A stretch of 64,000 nucleotides of DNA. Origin: Mycolicibacterium cosmeticum. Its GTDB lineage: Bacteria > Actinomycetota > Actinomycetes > Mycobacteriales > Mycobacteriaceae. Under the pieces are notes generated by a model, which saw nothing but the letters and a program-made list of their open reading frames with translations, made no database searches and was not told the DNA's origin. Every line of letters starts with the position of its first letter. Within the stretch, counting starts at the first letter, position 1. Position numbers and translations under genes: made by a program. The stretch spans positions 372,001 through 436,000 of the forward strand of contig JACPVS010000006.1 of assembly GCA_016197365.1 (NCBI GenBank), written 5' to 3'. Positions 35,160 through 42,440 of this stretch are shown one piece after another.

Positions 35160-35936
35160 TTAAGAACCCAGTTCAACCCGGTGCCCGACCTGCCGGGTCA
35201 GGTAGTCGATCTGCAAGTAGATCGCGAACAGCACGAGAAACGGAAGGAACATGTACGGCACGTTCTCGCCTATGAATTTGAACCAAAATCCGAAGGCGCC
35301 CTGCCCGATGTGGTCGAAACCGGAGCGTACCTCCGTTACGTAATACACATAAGTGCTGCTGATCAGCATCGCTACGCCGGCGAATGCCAGCCACAGGCAA
35401 CGAATCCGAGATTCCGCGCTCAACCCGGGCCTGATGAGTCGGGTCCACACGACGAACAACGCTATGCCGACGAGCACTCCAATGAACTCCAGCCCGAAGA
35501 TCCAATTGTTGTCGTTGGTGTAGCGCGAGTCAGCGAGGCCATACTGCCACCAGAGCCATTTCCAACCTGGGTCATCGGTCGGTGTCCACAGATTGAACGG
35601 ATGGCCGACTAGGAAGATCAGTTCATAGCCAATCTGGCTGCCTGCCGTGTAGGGAAGATAGAACAGCGTAAGTTCAGCGGCTTTGTCGAGTCGAGTCCTG
35701 TTCTCTCCAGGGGCATTCCACAGCAGCACCAACGGCAACAAGATGACCGGAATCCCGAACAGCAAATTGGCGACAACGTCGACGGTGAACGTCGGCGGTA
35801 TAATTCTAAGACCGACACCGACCACGACGAGGACGAACGCCGCTCCGATGAACGCCGTGGTGGCCAGGTAAATCCGCTTTCGGTGCGGTGCCCACGGCTG
35901 GGCGAAATTCGGCTCTCTTCTATCAATTGTCGTCAC
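35160..35936 (-). CDS. EXPERA/emopamil-binding-protein-like membrane protein
   Basis: A 258-residue membrane protein with about six to seven spans. Residues 128-165 contain WWQYGLADSRYTNDN followed by WIFGLEFIGVLVG, which matches the EXPERA-type pattern (W.xYgxaDsRY...d...lE...). A C-terminal span has ENVPYMFLPF. The EXPERA/EBP family includes eukaryotic sterol delta8-delta7 isomerase and TM6SF proteins; charged residues within spans (Glu105, Glu150, Glu224) fit that comparison. A lipid or sterol double-bond isomerase or binding role is possible but unproven. It overlaps the preceding gene by 14 nt and leads into the broken WS/DGAT gene, giving a lipid-themed operon. Confidence 0.55.
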   Translation of the reverse strand: MTTIDRREPNFAQPWAPHRKRIYLATTAFIGAAFVLVVVGVGLRIIPPTFTVDVVANLLFGIPVILLPLVLLWNAPGENRTRLDKAAELTLFYLPYTAGSQIGYELIFLVGHPFNLWTPTDDPGWKWLWWQYGLADSRYTNDNNWIFGLEFIGVLVGIALFVVWTRLIRPGLSAESRIRCLWLAFAGVAMLISSTYVYYVTEVRSGFDHIGQGAFGFWFKFIGENVPYMFLPFLVLFAIYLQIDYLTRQVGHRVELGS

Positions 35937-36516
35937 TGTGTCGCGCTCCTTTTGGCTGCTCGCCGCAACGAGATTGGATTGGTGTCGGGATAGCCGTCGA
36001 TGCGCGCCGATCGCACGATTGGCGGTGTATCGGGTTCAAGGCCACCGGTGACGGCATAATCCGGCCTGACTGAAGTGCGGCCTTAAGGGTTTGGTCTGGC
36101 GGTGTCGACGACGGTGGCGTTCTCGAAACACTTATCAAGGCGTCGGCGCCATCGCGTTGCCAGGGCCAGGCGTAGACGAACCCGTCGATGGCGAGCACCT
36201 CGGGGATGTAGGCATCGTCACTCCACCGGAAGTACTCGTCAATCACACGCGGAGGCGGGTCTGGTTCCAATACAACCATTTTCGGGCGACCTCGACGAAA
36301 GGAGAGAACCGAACCAATCCTGCGCTGGTGACGACCCCTCGGAGTTTCGCTGCGGCCCTTGGGGAAAGCTTCCTCCATCATCGGCAGGTCGGTCGCGTTG
36401 GTGGTCACGCGGATGAGGCGCCTGATGGTCAGGGGCGCCAAGCCCTCCGGCGGTAGAGGAGCTCTGACGGCGGCGCTCACCGTCTCGATGTCGACCGCCG
36501 TCACTCTGCCCGACAT
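35923..36516 (-). CDS. Unidentified protein at the head of the island operon, possibly frameshifted
   Basis: A 197-residue frame starting at ATG 36516 directly after GGAGAGGG and about 30 nt downstream of a good promoter, so translation here is credible. The first 130 residues look protein-like (TAVDIETVSAAVRAPLPPEG; VIDEYFRWSDDAYIPEVLAIDG). The last 60 do not, and near 36120 another frame continues in a more coding-like way (LDKCFENATVVDTARPNP, then stop). I do not recognise a family. A one-base shift near 36120-36140 is likely. The gene is followed by the EBP-like gene. Confidence 0.5.
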   Translation of the reverse strand: MSGRVTAVDIETVSAAVRAPLPPEGLAPLTIRRLIRVTTNATDLPMMEEAFPKGRSETPRGRHQRRIGSVLSFRRGRPKMVVLEPDPPPRVIDEYFRWSDDAYIPEVLAIDGFVYAWPWQRDGADALISVSRTPPSSTPPDQTLKAALQSGRIMPSPVALNPIHRQSCDRRASTAIPTPIQSRCGEQPKGARHSDDN

Positions 36517-36547
36517 GCCCTCTCCGTTCGCGTGCGCCATCCATCGC

Positions 36548-36582
36548 ACTATATCAAGTACTTGACATTTATTTCAAGTACT
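36548..36582 (-). promoter_or_regulatory. Promoter with overlapping palindromic operators
   Basis: On the minus strand a -35 TTGAAA (36577-36572), an 18-nt spacer and a -10 TATAGT (36553-36548) form a near-consensus SigA-type promoter for the gene at 36516. The spacer carries the 12-bp palindrome TCAAGTACTTGA (36554-36565). A third half-site, TCAAGTACT, overlaps the -35 (36574-36582), giving 9-bp inverted arms 8 nt apart. A dimeric repressor bound here would block RNA polymerase. Confidence 0.7.
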
Positions 36583-36967
36583 ACATCACCTACGCCTAGT
36601 GGTCCGGTCCATGAAACCCGCCGGTGAATTTGGCCGTCCTTGCCTGGCGGCCAGTCGTGATGCTGGATGATGGCGTTCACACGAACGGCGGGTAGACGTT
36701 CGTTTCCCTACACTTATGCCTGGTCTCGATTCCGGCTGGATCACCACGCTCATCGCGCGAGTTCGTCGTGGTGTCTGCGTCATCGAGATATGAATTCTCG
36801 TCCTCAGCGGCACTGGCCAGATCTTCCGCGCTGGTGCTGACTGGCAGAACGATCTTCTTTGCGTGCAGCTCCAGCTCTTCCGTCCGGCAGTCCGGCTTCA
36901 GCGGCCCGTACTTGCCGCTTCTTCCATTAGGTGTCGCTTCGCGGTCGCGGCCGTGTTGCGGCGTGGT
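36583..36967. other. Gene-poor stretch with an open frame lacking a start
   Basis: No annotatable gene is present in these 385 nt. On the minus strand one frame stays open, with coding-like residues such as GPLKPDCRTEELELHAKK and DLASAAEDENSYLDDAD, and ends in NVYPPFV before a stop near 36672. It has no start codon and matches nothing I know. It may be the C-terminal fragment of a lost gene. Confidence 0.35.
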
Positions 36968-38356
36968 TCAGTCGGTCGTGGTGATGTCGTCGAGTAGCCA
37001 GCTGCGGTCGAAGTAGGGTTCCAGCGGTCCGTAGAGCCGAAAGTAGGTGAACCAGTGTCGATCGGGAAGTGTTTGTATCCAGTTGGATTGGCGACCGGGC
37101 GGTTCGGTGGGGCCGAAGTGCAGGTCGACTGATCCGTCGTCGTTGTAGACGAGGTCGGCGTTGCGCGATCCGCGGTCACCGCGCTGCTGCGGGTTGTCGA
37201 TCAGACAGCGGGTGTCGGCGGAGTACACCGTGGCCGACCAGAACAGCTTCGCCGGCGGGTTGGGCGGGATATGCAGGGTGTACTGCTTGCCGCCGTCGAG
37301 CCAGTGGCCGTCACGGTCGGTGTAACAGCTCAAGTACGCCTGCCCCACTCCGGGAGTCTGACTCTTCATCGCGGCGGAAAAGCTGACGGCTTCGTAGAAC
37401 CAGGAGGCCCGTTCGAGGAGTTGGTCGTAGTGGGTGCTTCGCTGACTCGAATTGTCAATAGCCAGAACGAGTTCCCATCGACGGTCCGGCCAACACGTCG
37501 AGCCGGGAAAGCGTTTGGCGAAGGTGTTGGCCTGCGCCATCAATTCACCGTCAGCGGCGGCCGCGGTCAGGATCTCGGTGAGTCGTTCGTCGGGGCTGAA
37601 GGCCTTGCCCTTCTCGATCCCCAGCGCTGCCAGCATCGCGAGATAGAACCGGTCCCGTTCGTCAACGATCTCGCGTTGATAGATGGCGTGCAACCGTTCC
37701 CAGTACTGCAGACCGCGGGGCTGCTCCCCCGACCAGGGTTGATCACCGGGTGAGATCAGCCGGGTCGGCGCCGGCCGTTGCCGGTCGGCGAAGGGGTAGA
37801 TCTTGACGTTCTCGACCAGTGACTGAGATCGGGCCGGATCTGGATCCAGAGTGCGGAAACCGAACAGTACATTCACACCGGTCGCACGGTGTAGCGCGAA
37901 TCCGTCGGATTGCCCGGGTGCTGTCGCGCCGGGTGGAAGCACCAGATGCTCTCCGCCGGCGCCTTTTTCGGGACCCATCTCGCCCAGGGTGGCGATCTCG
38001 CGTTGCCAAAAGTCGGAGATGCCGCCCGCGGTGGGTCCGGCGGGAAGTTCGATGATCAGCGGCCCGGTTGCGCTCAGATCGATGAAACTGAGGATGTAGG
38101 GGGTGGTGGCGTTGGCGGTGATGATGCCGAGCCTGTCGCGGTAGGTGCGGTACACCACGAGGTCGGAACACGTCGCCCCGAAGACCTCGGTGTGCACGTG
38201 CTGCCACTGCGCGTAGGACACCAGCGGCAACGCCCACAGATAGGCCTGGCATGCCATCTGGTAATCGAGTTCGTCGAAGATCACCGGGAGATCTTCACGA
38301 CGCGGCAGTTCCCGGTCGCGTCCGAGGCGCCGCAGTCGCCCGGGTAATTCGTCCAC
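36968..38356 (-). CDS. DUF1254/DUF1214 protein (island copy 1)
   Basis: A 462-residue protein with an N-terminal DUF1254 region (AYLWALPLVSYAQWQ, then NATTPYILSFIDLSATGPLIIELPAGP) and a C-terminal DUF1214 region (YTLHIPPNPPAKLFWSATVYS, DLHFGPTEPPG, NWIQTLP, FRLYGPLEPYFDRSW). No signal peptide is visible. The biochemical role of the family is not established; members occur widely in mycobacteria and soil proteobacteria. The start is the GTG at 38356. It is divergent from a second member across 151 nt or less. Confidence 0.88.
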   Translation of the reverse strand: MDELPGRLRRLGRDRELPRREDLPVIFDELDYQMACQAYLWALPLVSYAQWQHVHTEVFGATCSDLVVYRTYRDRLGIITANATTPYILSFIDLSATGPLIIELPAGPTAGGISDFWQREIATLGEMGPEKGAGGEHLVLPPGATAPGQSDGFALHRATGVNVLFGFRTLDPDPARSQSLVENVKIYPFADRQRPAPTRLISPGDQPWSGEQPRGLQYWERLHAIYQREIVDERDRFYLAMLAALGIEKGKAFSPDERLTEILTAAAADGELMAQANTFAKRFPGSTCWPDRRWELVLAIDNSSQRSTHYDQLLERASWFYEAVSFSAAMKSQTPGVGQAYLSCYTDRDGHWLDGGKQYTLHIPPNPPAKLFWSATVYSADTRCLIDNPQQRGDRGSRNADLVYNDDGSVDLHFGPTEPPGRQSNWIQTLPDRHWFTYFRLYGPLEPYFDRSWLLDDITTTD

Positions 38357-38507
38357 CGCTTACACCTCGATCAGTTGTCGTCCGTCAACCCTAGGTGCCC
38401 GCCAGTACCCCCGGGTCCGTATCGGCGTGCGATAGTCCGGTCGTCTCCCCATAAGACCACAGTCGATCGCAACGTTTATGAATCGCGCACGCGCGGCGTC
38501 GGCGAAG

Positions 38508-39878
38508 ATGAGTCATGGCGAAGTGCGAACCATGACCATGTCACCCGCCGAACTCCGGCAGCGGACGGTATATCGCCGTGCGGTGGAGGCCGCGATCTGG
38601 GGCATGCCGGCGGTGAATTACGACATGATGCACCGGGCGTTCGTGCGGGACGCCAAGGGCGGTCCGAATCAGATCGTGTACTGGTCGCGGCTGTTGGACT
38701 GGAAGAACCAAACTCTCACCCCCAACCCCGACGCGATCTACCTGATGGCGTTCTACGACACCACCGAAGGCCCTGTCGTGCTGGGGATCCCAGCGGCCGG
38801 CGAAGGCTTGATCACCGGCTCGATCGACGACGCCTGGCAGTGTGCGATCGAAGACGTCGGCCCGGCGGGCATCGATGCCGGAGCAGGCGGCAGGTTCCTG
38901 ATTCTTCCGCCTGACTACCAGGGGGTCGTGCCCGACGGTTACCTTCCGATGCCGTCGGCCACCTACGCCGGCTATGCGCTGTTGCGCTCCAATCTCCGGG
39001 GCGGCGCGGACGACGATGTCGAGGCCGCCGTCACGTACGGCAAGACAGTTCAGCTCTATCCCTTCGCGCACGCCGCGGACAATCCATCGACCACTTTCGT
39101 CGACGCTGCCGACGTGCTCTTCGATGCCGCCATCCCTTATGACGCCACCTTCTTCGAGGCACTCGACCGCCGCGTGCAATCCGAACCGTGGCTGACCCGC
39201 GACAAGGCGATGATCGACATCTGCGCTTCGATCGGCATCGTCAAAGGTCAGTCCTTCGCCCCGGACCCCGCGGTCACCGAGACACTGACAGCCGCCATAG
39301 CCGAGGTGCGCGCCTGGCTTGCCGACCGCTACGAACAGACCTTTGCCACGCCGTTCTACAACGACACCCGGTGGGCGCTCCCCGCTTCACCCGCTCTGAT
39401 CGAAGCCAGCACAACCAATTACGGCAATCCCGAGGCCTATCCCGTTGACGACCGGGCGATGAGCTACTCGATGGCGTTCTTTAGCGCCAAACGGCTCGGC
39501 ACCGGCCAGTTCTATCTGATGTCGATCAGCGACGACGGGGGCGCCCCTCTCGACGGAGCGTCGACCTACCGGCTTACGGTGCCCGCCCACGTGCCGGTGA
39601 CCCTGTATTGGTCCGCCACGGCATACAACCGAGCCACCCACACCCTCATCCGAGACGTGCCATGGGCCAGCCGCTCATCGCACACGCCGGAGTTGTTCAC
39701 CGATACGGACGACTCGGTGGAGTTAGTGTTCGGCCCCACAGCGCCCGACGGCAAGACCGGTAATTGGATCCCGACCCTGCCCGGCGAGCAGTTCGAGGTT
39801 CTGCTCCGCTTCTACGGACCGACCCCACCGTTGTTCGACAAGACGTGGCAGCTGCCCGACATCGAACCCGTCAGCTGA
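38508..39878 (+). CDS. DUF1254/DUF1214 protein (island copy 2)
   Basis: A protein of about 456 residues with the same two-domain layout as its divergent neighbour: AIWGMPAVNYDMM and NPDAIYLMAFYDTTEGPVVLGIP (DUF1254), then YRLTVPAHVPVTLYWSATAY, ELVFGPTAPDGKTGNWIPTLPG and RFYGPTPPLFDKTWQLPD (DUF1214). In-frame ATGs at 38478, 38508, 38532 and 38538 are all possible; none has a strong ribosome-binding site. The pair is only distantly similar in the middle, so it is not a recent tandem duplication. Function is unknown. Confidence 0.87.
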   Translation: MSHGEVRTMTMSPAELRQRTVYRRAVEAAIWGMPAVNYDMMHRAFVRDAKGGPNQIVYWSRLLDWKNQTLTPNPDAIYLMAFYDTTEGPVVLGIPAAGEGLITGSIDDAWQCAIEDVGPAGIDAGAGGRFLILPPDYQGVVPDGYLPMPSATYAGYALLRSNLRGGADDDVEAAVTYGKTVQLYPFAHAADNPSTTFVDAADVLFDAAIPYDATFFEALDRRVQSEPWLTRDKAMIDICASIGIVKGQSFAPDPAVTETLTAAIAEVRAWLADRYEQTFATPFYNDTRWALPASPALIEASTTNYGNPEAYPVDDRAMSYSMAFFSAKRLGTGQFYLMSISDDGGAPLDGASTYRLTVPAHVPVTLYWSATAYNRATHTLIRDVPWASRSSHTPELFTDTDDSVELVFGPTAPDGKTGNWIPTLPGEQFEVLLRFYGPTPPLFDKTWQLPDIEPVS

Positions 39879-40121
39879 CGCGGCCGCTCGATGAATCGCC
39901 CATAGCGTTGATGGCCGGCACCACAGCTCCAACGCCCACCTCGCGCAAATTGCCCGTGCCAATCGTTCCAGAAGGGCGAAGACGCGACGCATGGTGGTGG
40001 CAATCGGCGCTTCGACACCGGAGGTCTCCAGCAGCGCTCTCGATGACCCACCTGGCACCGGTCATTGAAGTCGACACCTCTCGTAAGCGTCGGTGTGCTG
40101 GCCTAGTTGTCGACCCACGCC

Positions 40122-41377
40122 TCAGACCAACGCCAGTTCCAGGTGTTCCAGCCGTCGCACCAGCAGGCTCGGAAGCCACTGTCCTGCGCCGGCAACTTCC
40201 ACACGATAGGTCCGGTTCAACAGCTGACCCACAACGATCGTTGCCTCTGAACGAGCAAGCGCGGCGCCGACGCAGAAGTGCGCACCCCTGCCGAAGCTGA
40301 TGTGCCCCTTGCCCTTCGTTCGATCAAGTCGGGAACGCGGCAGGGTCCTCGAAGTGGGAGGGGTCCCGGTTGGCCGCGCCCCACAACAGGATCAGGCGCG
40401 ACCCGGCGGCGAGGTCGACTCCGCACAGCGTCGTGTCGTTGACGACGTGGCGGTAGTGACCGCGAAACGGCGGTTCGACGCGCAGCACCTCCTCCAGGAA
40501 GGCACCGAGTAGTTCCGGTCGGTCGCGGAGCTCCTGCTGGATGTCGGGGCGGCTTCCGAGAATCCAGGCCGCCGAGCCGATCAACGAGGCCGTCGACTCG
40601 CCGCCGGCGCTGAACAGCGTGATCATCATGACCTGCCGGTGATTTCGTCGAGTTCCCCAGCGGCACAAGCTGTTGCGAGGTCGCCGAGGAGGGTGTCTGC
40701 TCCCTCGTTGGCGGCTTGGCGGAACTGGTCGGAGATGTAGGCGCTCAGTTCCATGACGGCGATACCCGCGGCGGTGAGCTGATCCTGGGTGACCAACCCT
40801 TCTAAAAGCTGGGTCGCTGAGTATCCCCAGGCGATGAGGCTGTCGACGTCCTCGTCGGGGACGCCGATGATGCGTCCGACGATCATCATCGGCAGTCGAT
40901 TGGCCATAGCGCTCATCCATTCGATCCGCCCACCGTGCGCGCCGCTGTCCAGAGGCGCGCGGCGGCGTCGGCAACCAAGGTTTCGACGGCGCGGACGCGT
41001 TTGGCCGCCAAGTGTCGGATCAAGGCCTTCCGGTGGGCCGCGTGTGCGGGATCGTCAGCAGTCGCCAGCACCTGTGTCGGGCCGCCCAGTTTGTCCATTT
41101 CGAACGCGGTCGGCGCGCCGTCTGCGGCGACCGTCAAAGTTGCCGTCAGGTTCGACGAGAAGTCGTCGCACCGAGTGACCGCTTCGCTCACGGCATCCCA
41201 ACTGGACAGTGCGTAGAAGTCGGAGTCACCGATGCGGTGAACGTGTCCTTCGATGTGCATACGCGCGTACAGGGCGTAGGGATTTTGCATGCACGAGCCG
41301 TCGAGCAACTCCATGCCGAGTGCGCCTTCTCCAAGTGTCACCGCTTCACGCTGGGCGGCGTCCACCGTCACCGTCAA
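40122..41377 (-). pseudogene. Cytochrome P450 broken by three frameshifts
   Basis: Four consecutive segments in changing frames add up to a full P450. They are the N-part (41377-40913, NPYALYARMHIEGHVHRIGD), a middle part (40916-40626, RLPMMIVGRIIGVPDEDVD), the I-helix to K-helix region (about 40640-40324: FSAGGESTASLIGS, FLEEVLRVEPPFRGHYR), and the haem-binding segment ISFGRGAHFCVGAALARSEA to a stop at 40122. The I-helix acid/alcohol pair and the Cys ligand are still readable, so decay is recent. Relatives of this type often hydroxylate lipids or steroids. The start is uncertain (TTG 41377 or GTG 41371). Confidence 0.85.
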
Positions 41378-41460
41378 GCGGGCCAGCCATTGTTGACATC
41401 ACGACGTACCCGGCGGGGTCGACGCCCGTCTCACCACAGCCTTGCCACCTGCCAAGAGTC

Positions 41461-41486
41461 TGAGACTAAATCGCGTAATTGTCTCA
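41461..41486. promoter_or_regulatory. Palindrome between divergent P450 and TetR genes (operator candidate)
   Basis: TGAGAC (41461-41466) and GTCTCA (41481-41486) are a perfect inverted repeat with a 14-nt AT-rich spacer. It sits upstream of the TetR start (41530) and upstream of the divergent P450. This is the classic position for a TetR-family operator controlling both genes. Confidence 0.6.
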
Positions 41487-41529
41487 CGTATGCGAAAGTG
41501 AGTTCTCGATTTCTCGCGAGGGAGCCGGG

Positions 41530-42069
41530 GTGGTCCGGGATGACTGGGTAGTCGGCGGAGAACGTCACGCGGCCGCGGCCGAACGCATTTACGCCGCGGC
41601 GACCGACCTGGCGATCCGCGGGGGACTCGATGCACTCGACATCGAGATCCTGGCCGCGCGCGTGCATTGTTCGAGGGCGACTATCTATCGCTATGCAGGC
41701 GGCAAGTCGCAGATACGGGAGGCAGTCCTCATGCGCCTGGCTGCCCGAGTCGTCGACACCGTCCGCCACGCAGTAGACGGACTCAGCGGAACGGAGCGGA
41801 CGCTCACCGCGATCACCGTGGCACTAGCCGAGATGCGATCCGAACCGCTGCGGCGACTGATGCAAGGATCCATCGGGTTAGCCGACCTGGGCAAGCTGCA
41901 GTCCTCACCCGCCGTGCTGCGCGTCGCGGCAGAACTCTGTGGCCTTAACCACGACCCACAGGCAGCACTGTGGGTCGTCCACGTCGTGCTCTCCCTCGTC
42001 TATCTGCCGTTGGGCGACCCGAGAACTGAAGAAGCGCATCTGCGACGGCTCGCCCAGAACGACCGTTGA
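41530..42069 (+). CDS. TetR-family regulator
   Basis: A 179-residue TetR-type regulator. The helix-turn-helix is ALDIEILAARVHCSRATIYRYAGGKSQIREAVL at about 37-69, followed by an all-alpha ligand domain. The GTG at 41530 follows GGGAGCC; the frame is open to 41479. It is divergent from the broken P450, with a palindrome between them, so it probably repressed that gene. It is the last intact gene before the tRNA end of the island. Confidence 0.87.
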   Translation: MVRDDWVVGGERHAAAAERIYAAATDLAIRGGLDALDIEILAARVHCSRATIYRYAGGKSQIREAVLMRLAARVVDTVRHAVDGLSGTERTLTAITVALAEMRSEPLRRLMQGSIGLADLGKLQSSPAVLRVAAELCGLNHDPQAALWVVHVVLSLVYLPLGDPRTEEAHLRRLAQNDR

Positions 42070-42261
42070 CCAACAGACAGCACAACTAGAGGCGACGTGG
42101 CTGCCTCGGGACTGCCTTAGCGCATCTCACACCGGAGTTGACGACCACGGCTGCTTGAGGTGGCGCTGTCACGTCTGCTAGACCATTGAACACGCTTCGC
42201 AAGTGCTACAACGCATGACACTTTCCTCGCTCACGTTCACAACCCGTTCACAAACCCAATG

Positions 42262-42297
42262 AAAACGGCTCCCGGAGTTGCCTCCGGGAGCCGTTTT
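42262..42297 (-). terminator. Terminator of the intact tRNA-Met gene
   Basis: AAAACGGCTCCCGGA (42262-42276) and TCCGGGAGCCGTTTT (42283-42297) pair perfectly over 15 bp around a 6-nt loop, ending in TTTT on the minus strand. It was supplied by the island and resembles the older terminator at 33452-33482. Confidence 0.85.
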
Positions 42298-42299
42298 AC

Positions 42300-42347
42300 C
42301 TAGTAGCGGGGACAGGATTCGAACCTGCGACCTCTGGGTTATGAGCC
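42300..42347 (-). repeat. Right direct repeat within the tRNA-Met gene (att site)
   Basis: These 48 bases are identical to 33487-33534. They run from just outside the tRNA 3' end to just past the anticodon, the usual crossover region for tRNA-targeting integrases. Confidence 0.9.
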
Positions 42348-42377
42348 CAGCGAGCTACCGAGCTGCTCCACCCCGCG
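42304..42377 (-). tRNA. Initiator tRNA-Met (CAT)
   Basis: The minus strand folds as a complete tRNA of 74 nt. The acceptor strand is CGCGGGG against CCCCGCT, leaving C1 unpaired with U72. The D-arm is AGCAGCTCGGTAGCT and the anticodon loop CTCATAA has anticodon CAT. Three G:C pairs flank the loop (TGGG...CCCA), and the T-arm has GGTTCGAATCC. The mismatched first pair and the three G:C pairs mark an initiator tRNA. CCA is not encoded. Confidence 0.95.
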
Positions 42378-42440
42378 TTGGTGAATACAACGTTACAGAA
42401 GAGGTGAGCGCAGCTCCAAATCGGGTGCTCAGAGCCATTT

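Larger units (their letters stand above)
33487..42347. mobile_element. Genomic island integrated at the initiator tRNA-Met gene (no integrase seen)
   Basis: About 8.8 kb lies between two copies of a 48-bp tRNA 3'-end repeat, with a tRNA-type terminator at each end. The tRNA gene stays intact on the right because the element restores its 3' end. Cargo: broken WS/DGAT gene, EBP-like membrane protein, unidentified ORF, two DUF1254/DUF1214 proteins, broken P450 and a TetR regulator. I see no tyrosine or serine recombinase in any frame. The element is therefore either non-autonomous, deleted for its integrase, or immobile. Frameshifts are concentrated here, in line with decay. Confidence 0.8.

Noticed and set aside
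36768..37016. 82-aa plus-strand frame rich in Ser
   Set aside because: Antisense shadow of the start-less minus-strand frame and the DUF1254 3' end.
33487..42347. Integrase, excisionase or transposase within the island
   Set aside because: I looked for tyrosine-recombinase (R..HxxR..Y), serine-recombinase and DDE motifs in the translated frames and found none convincing.
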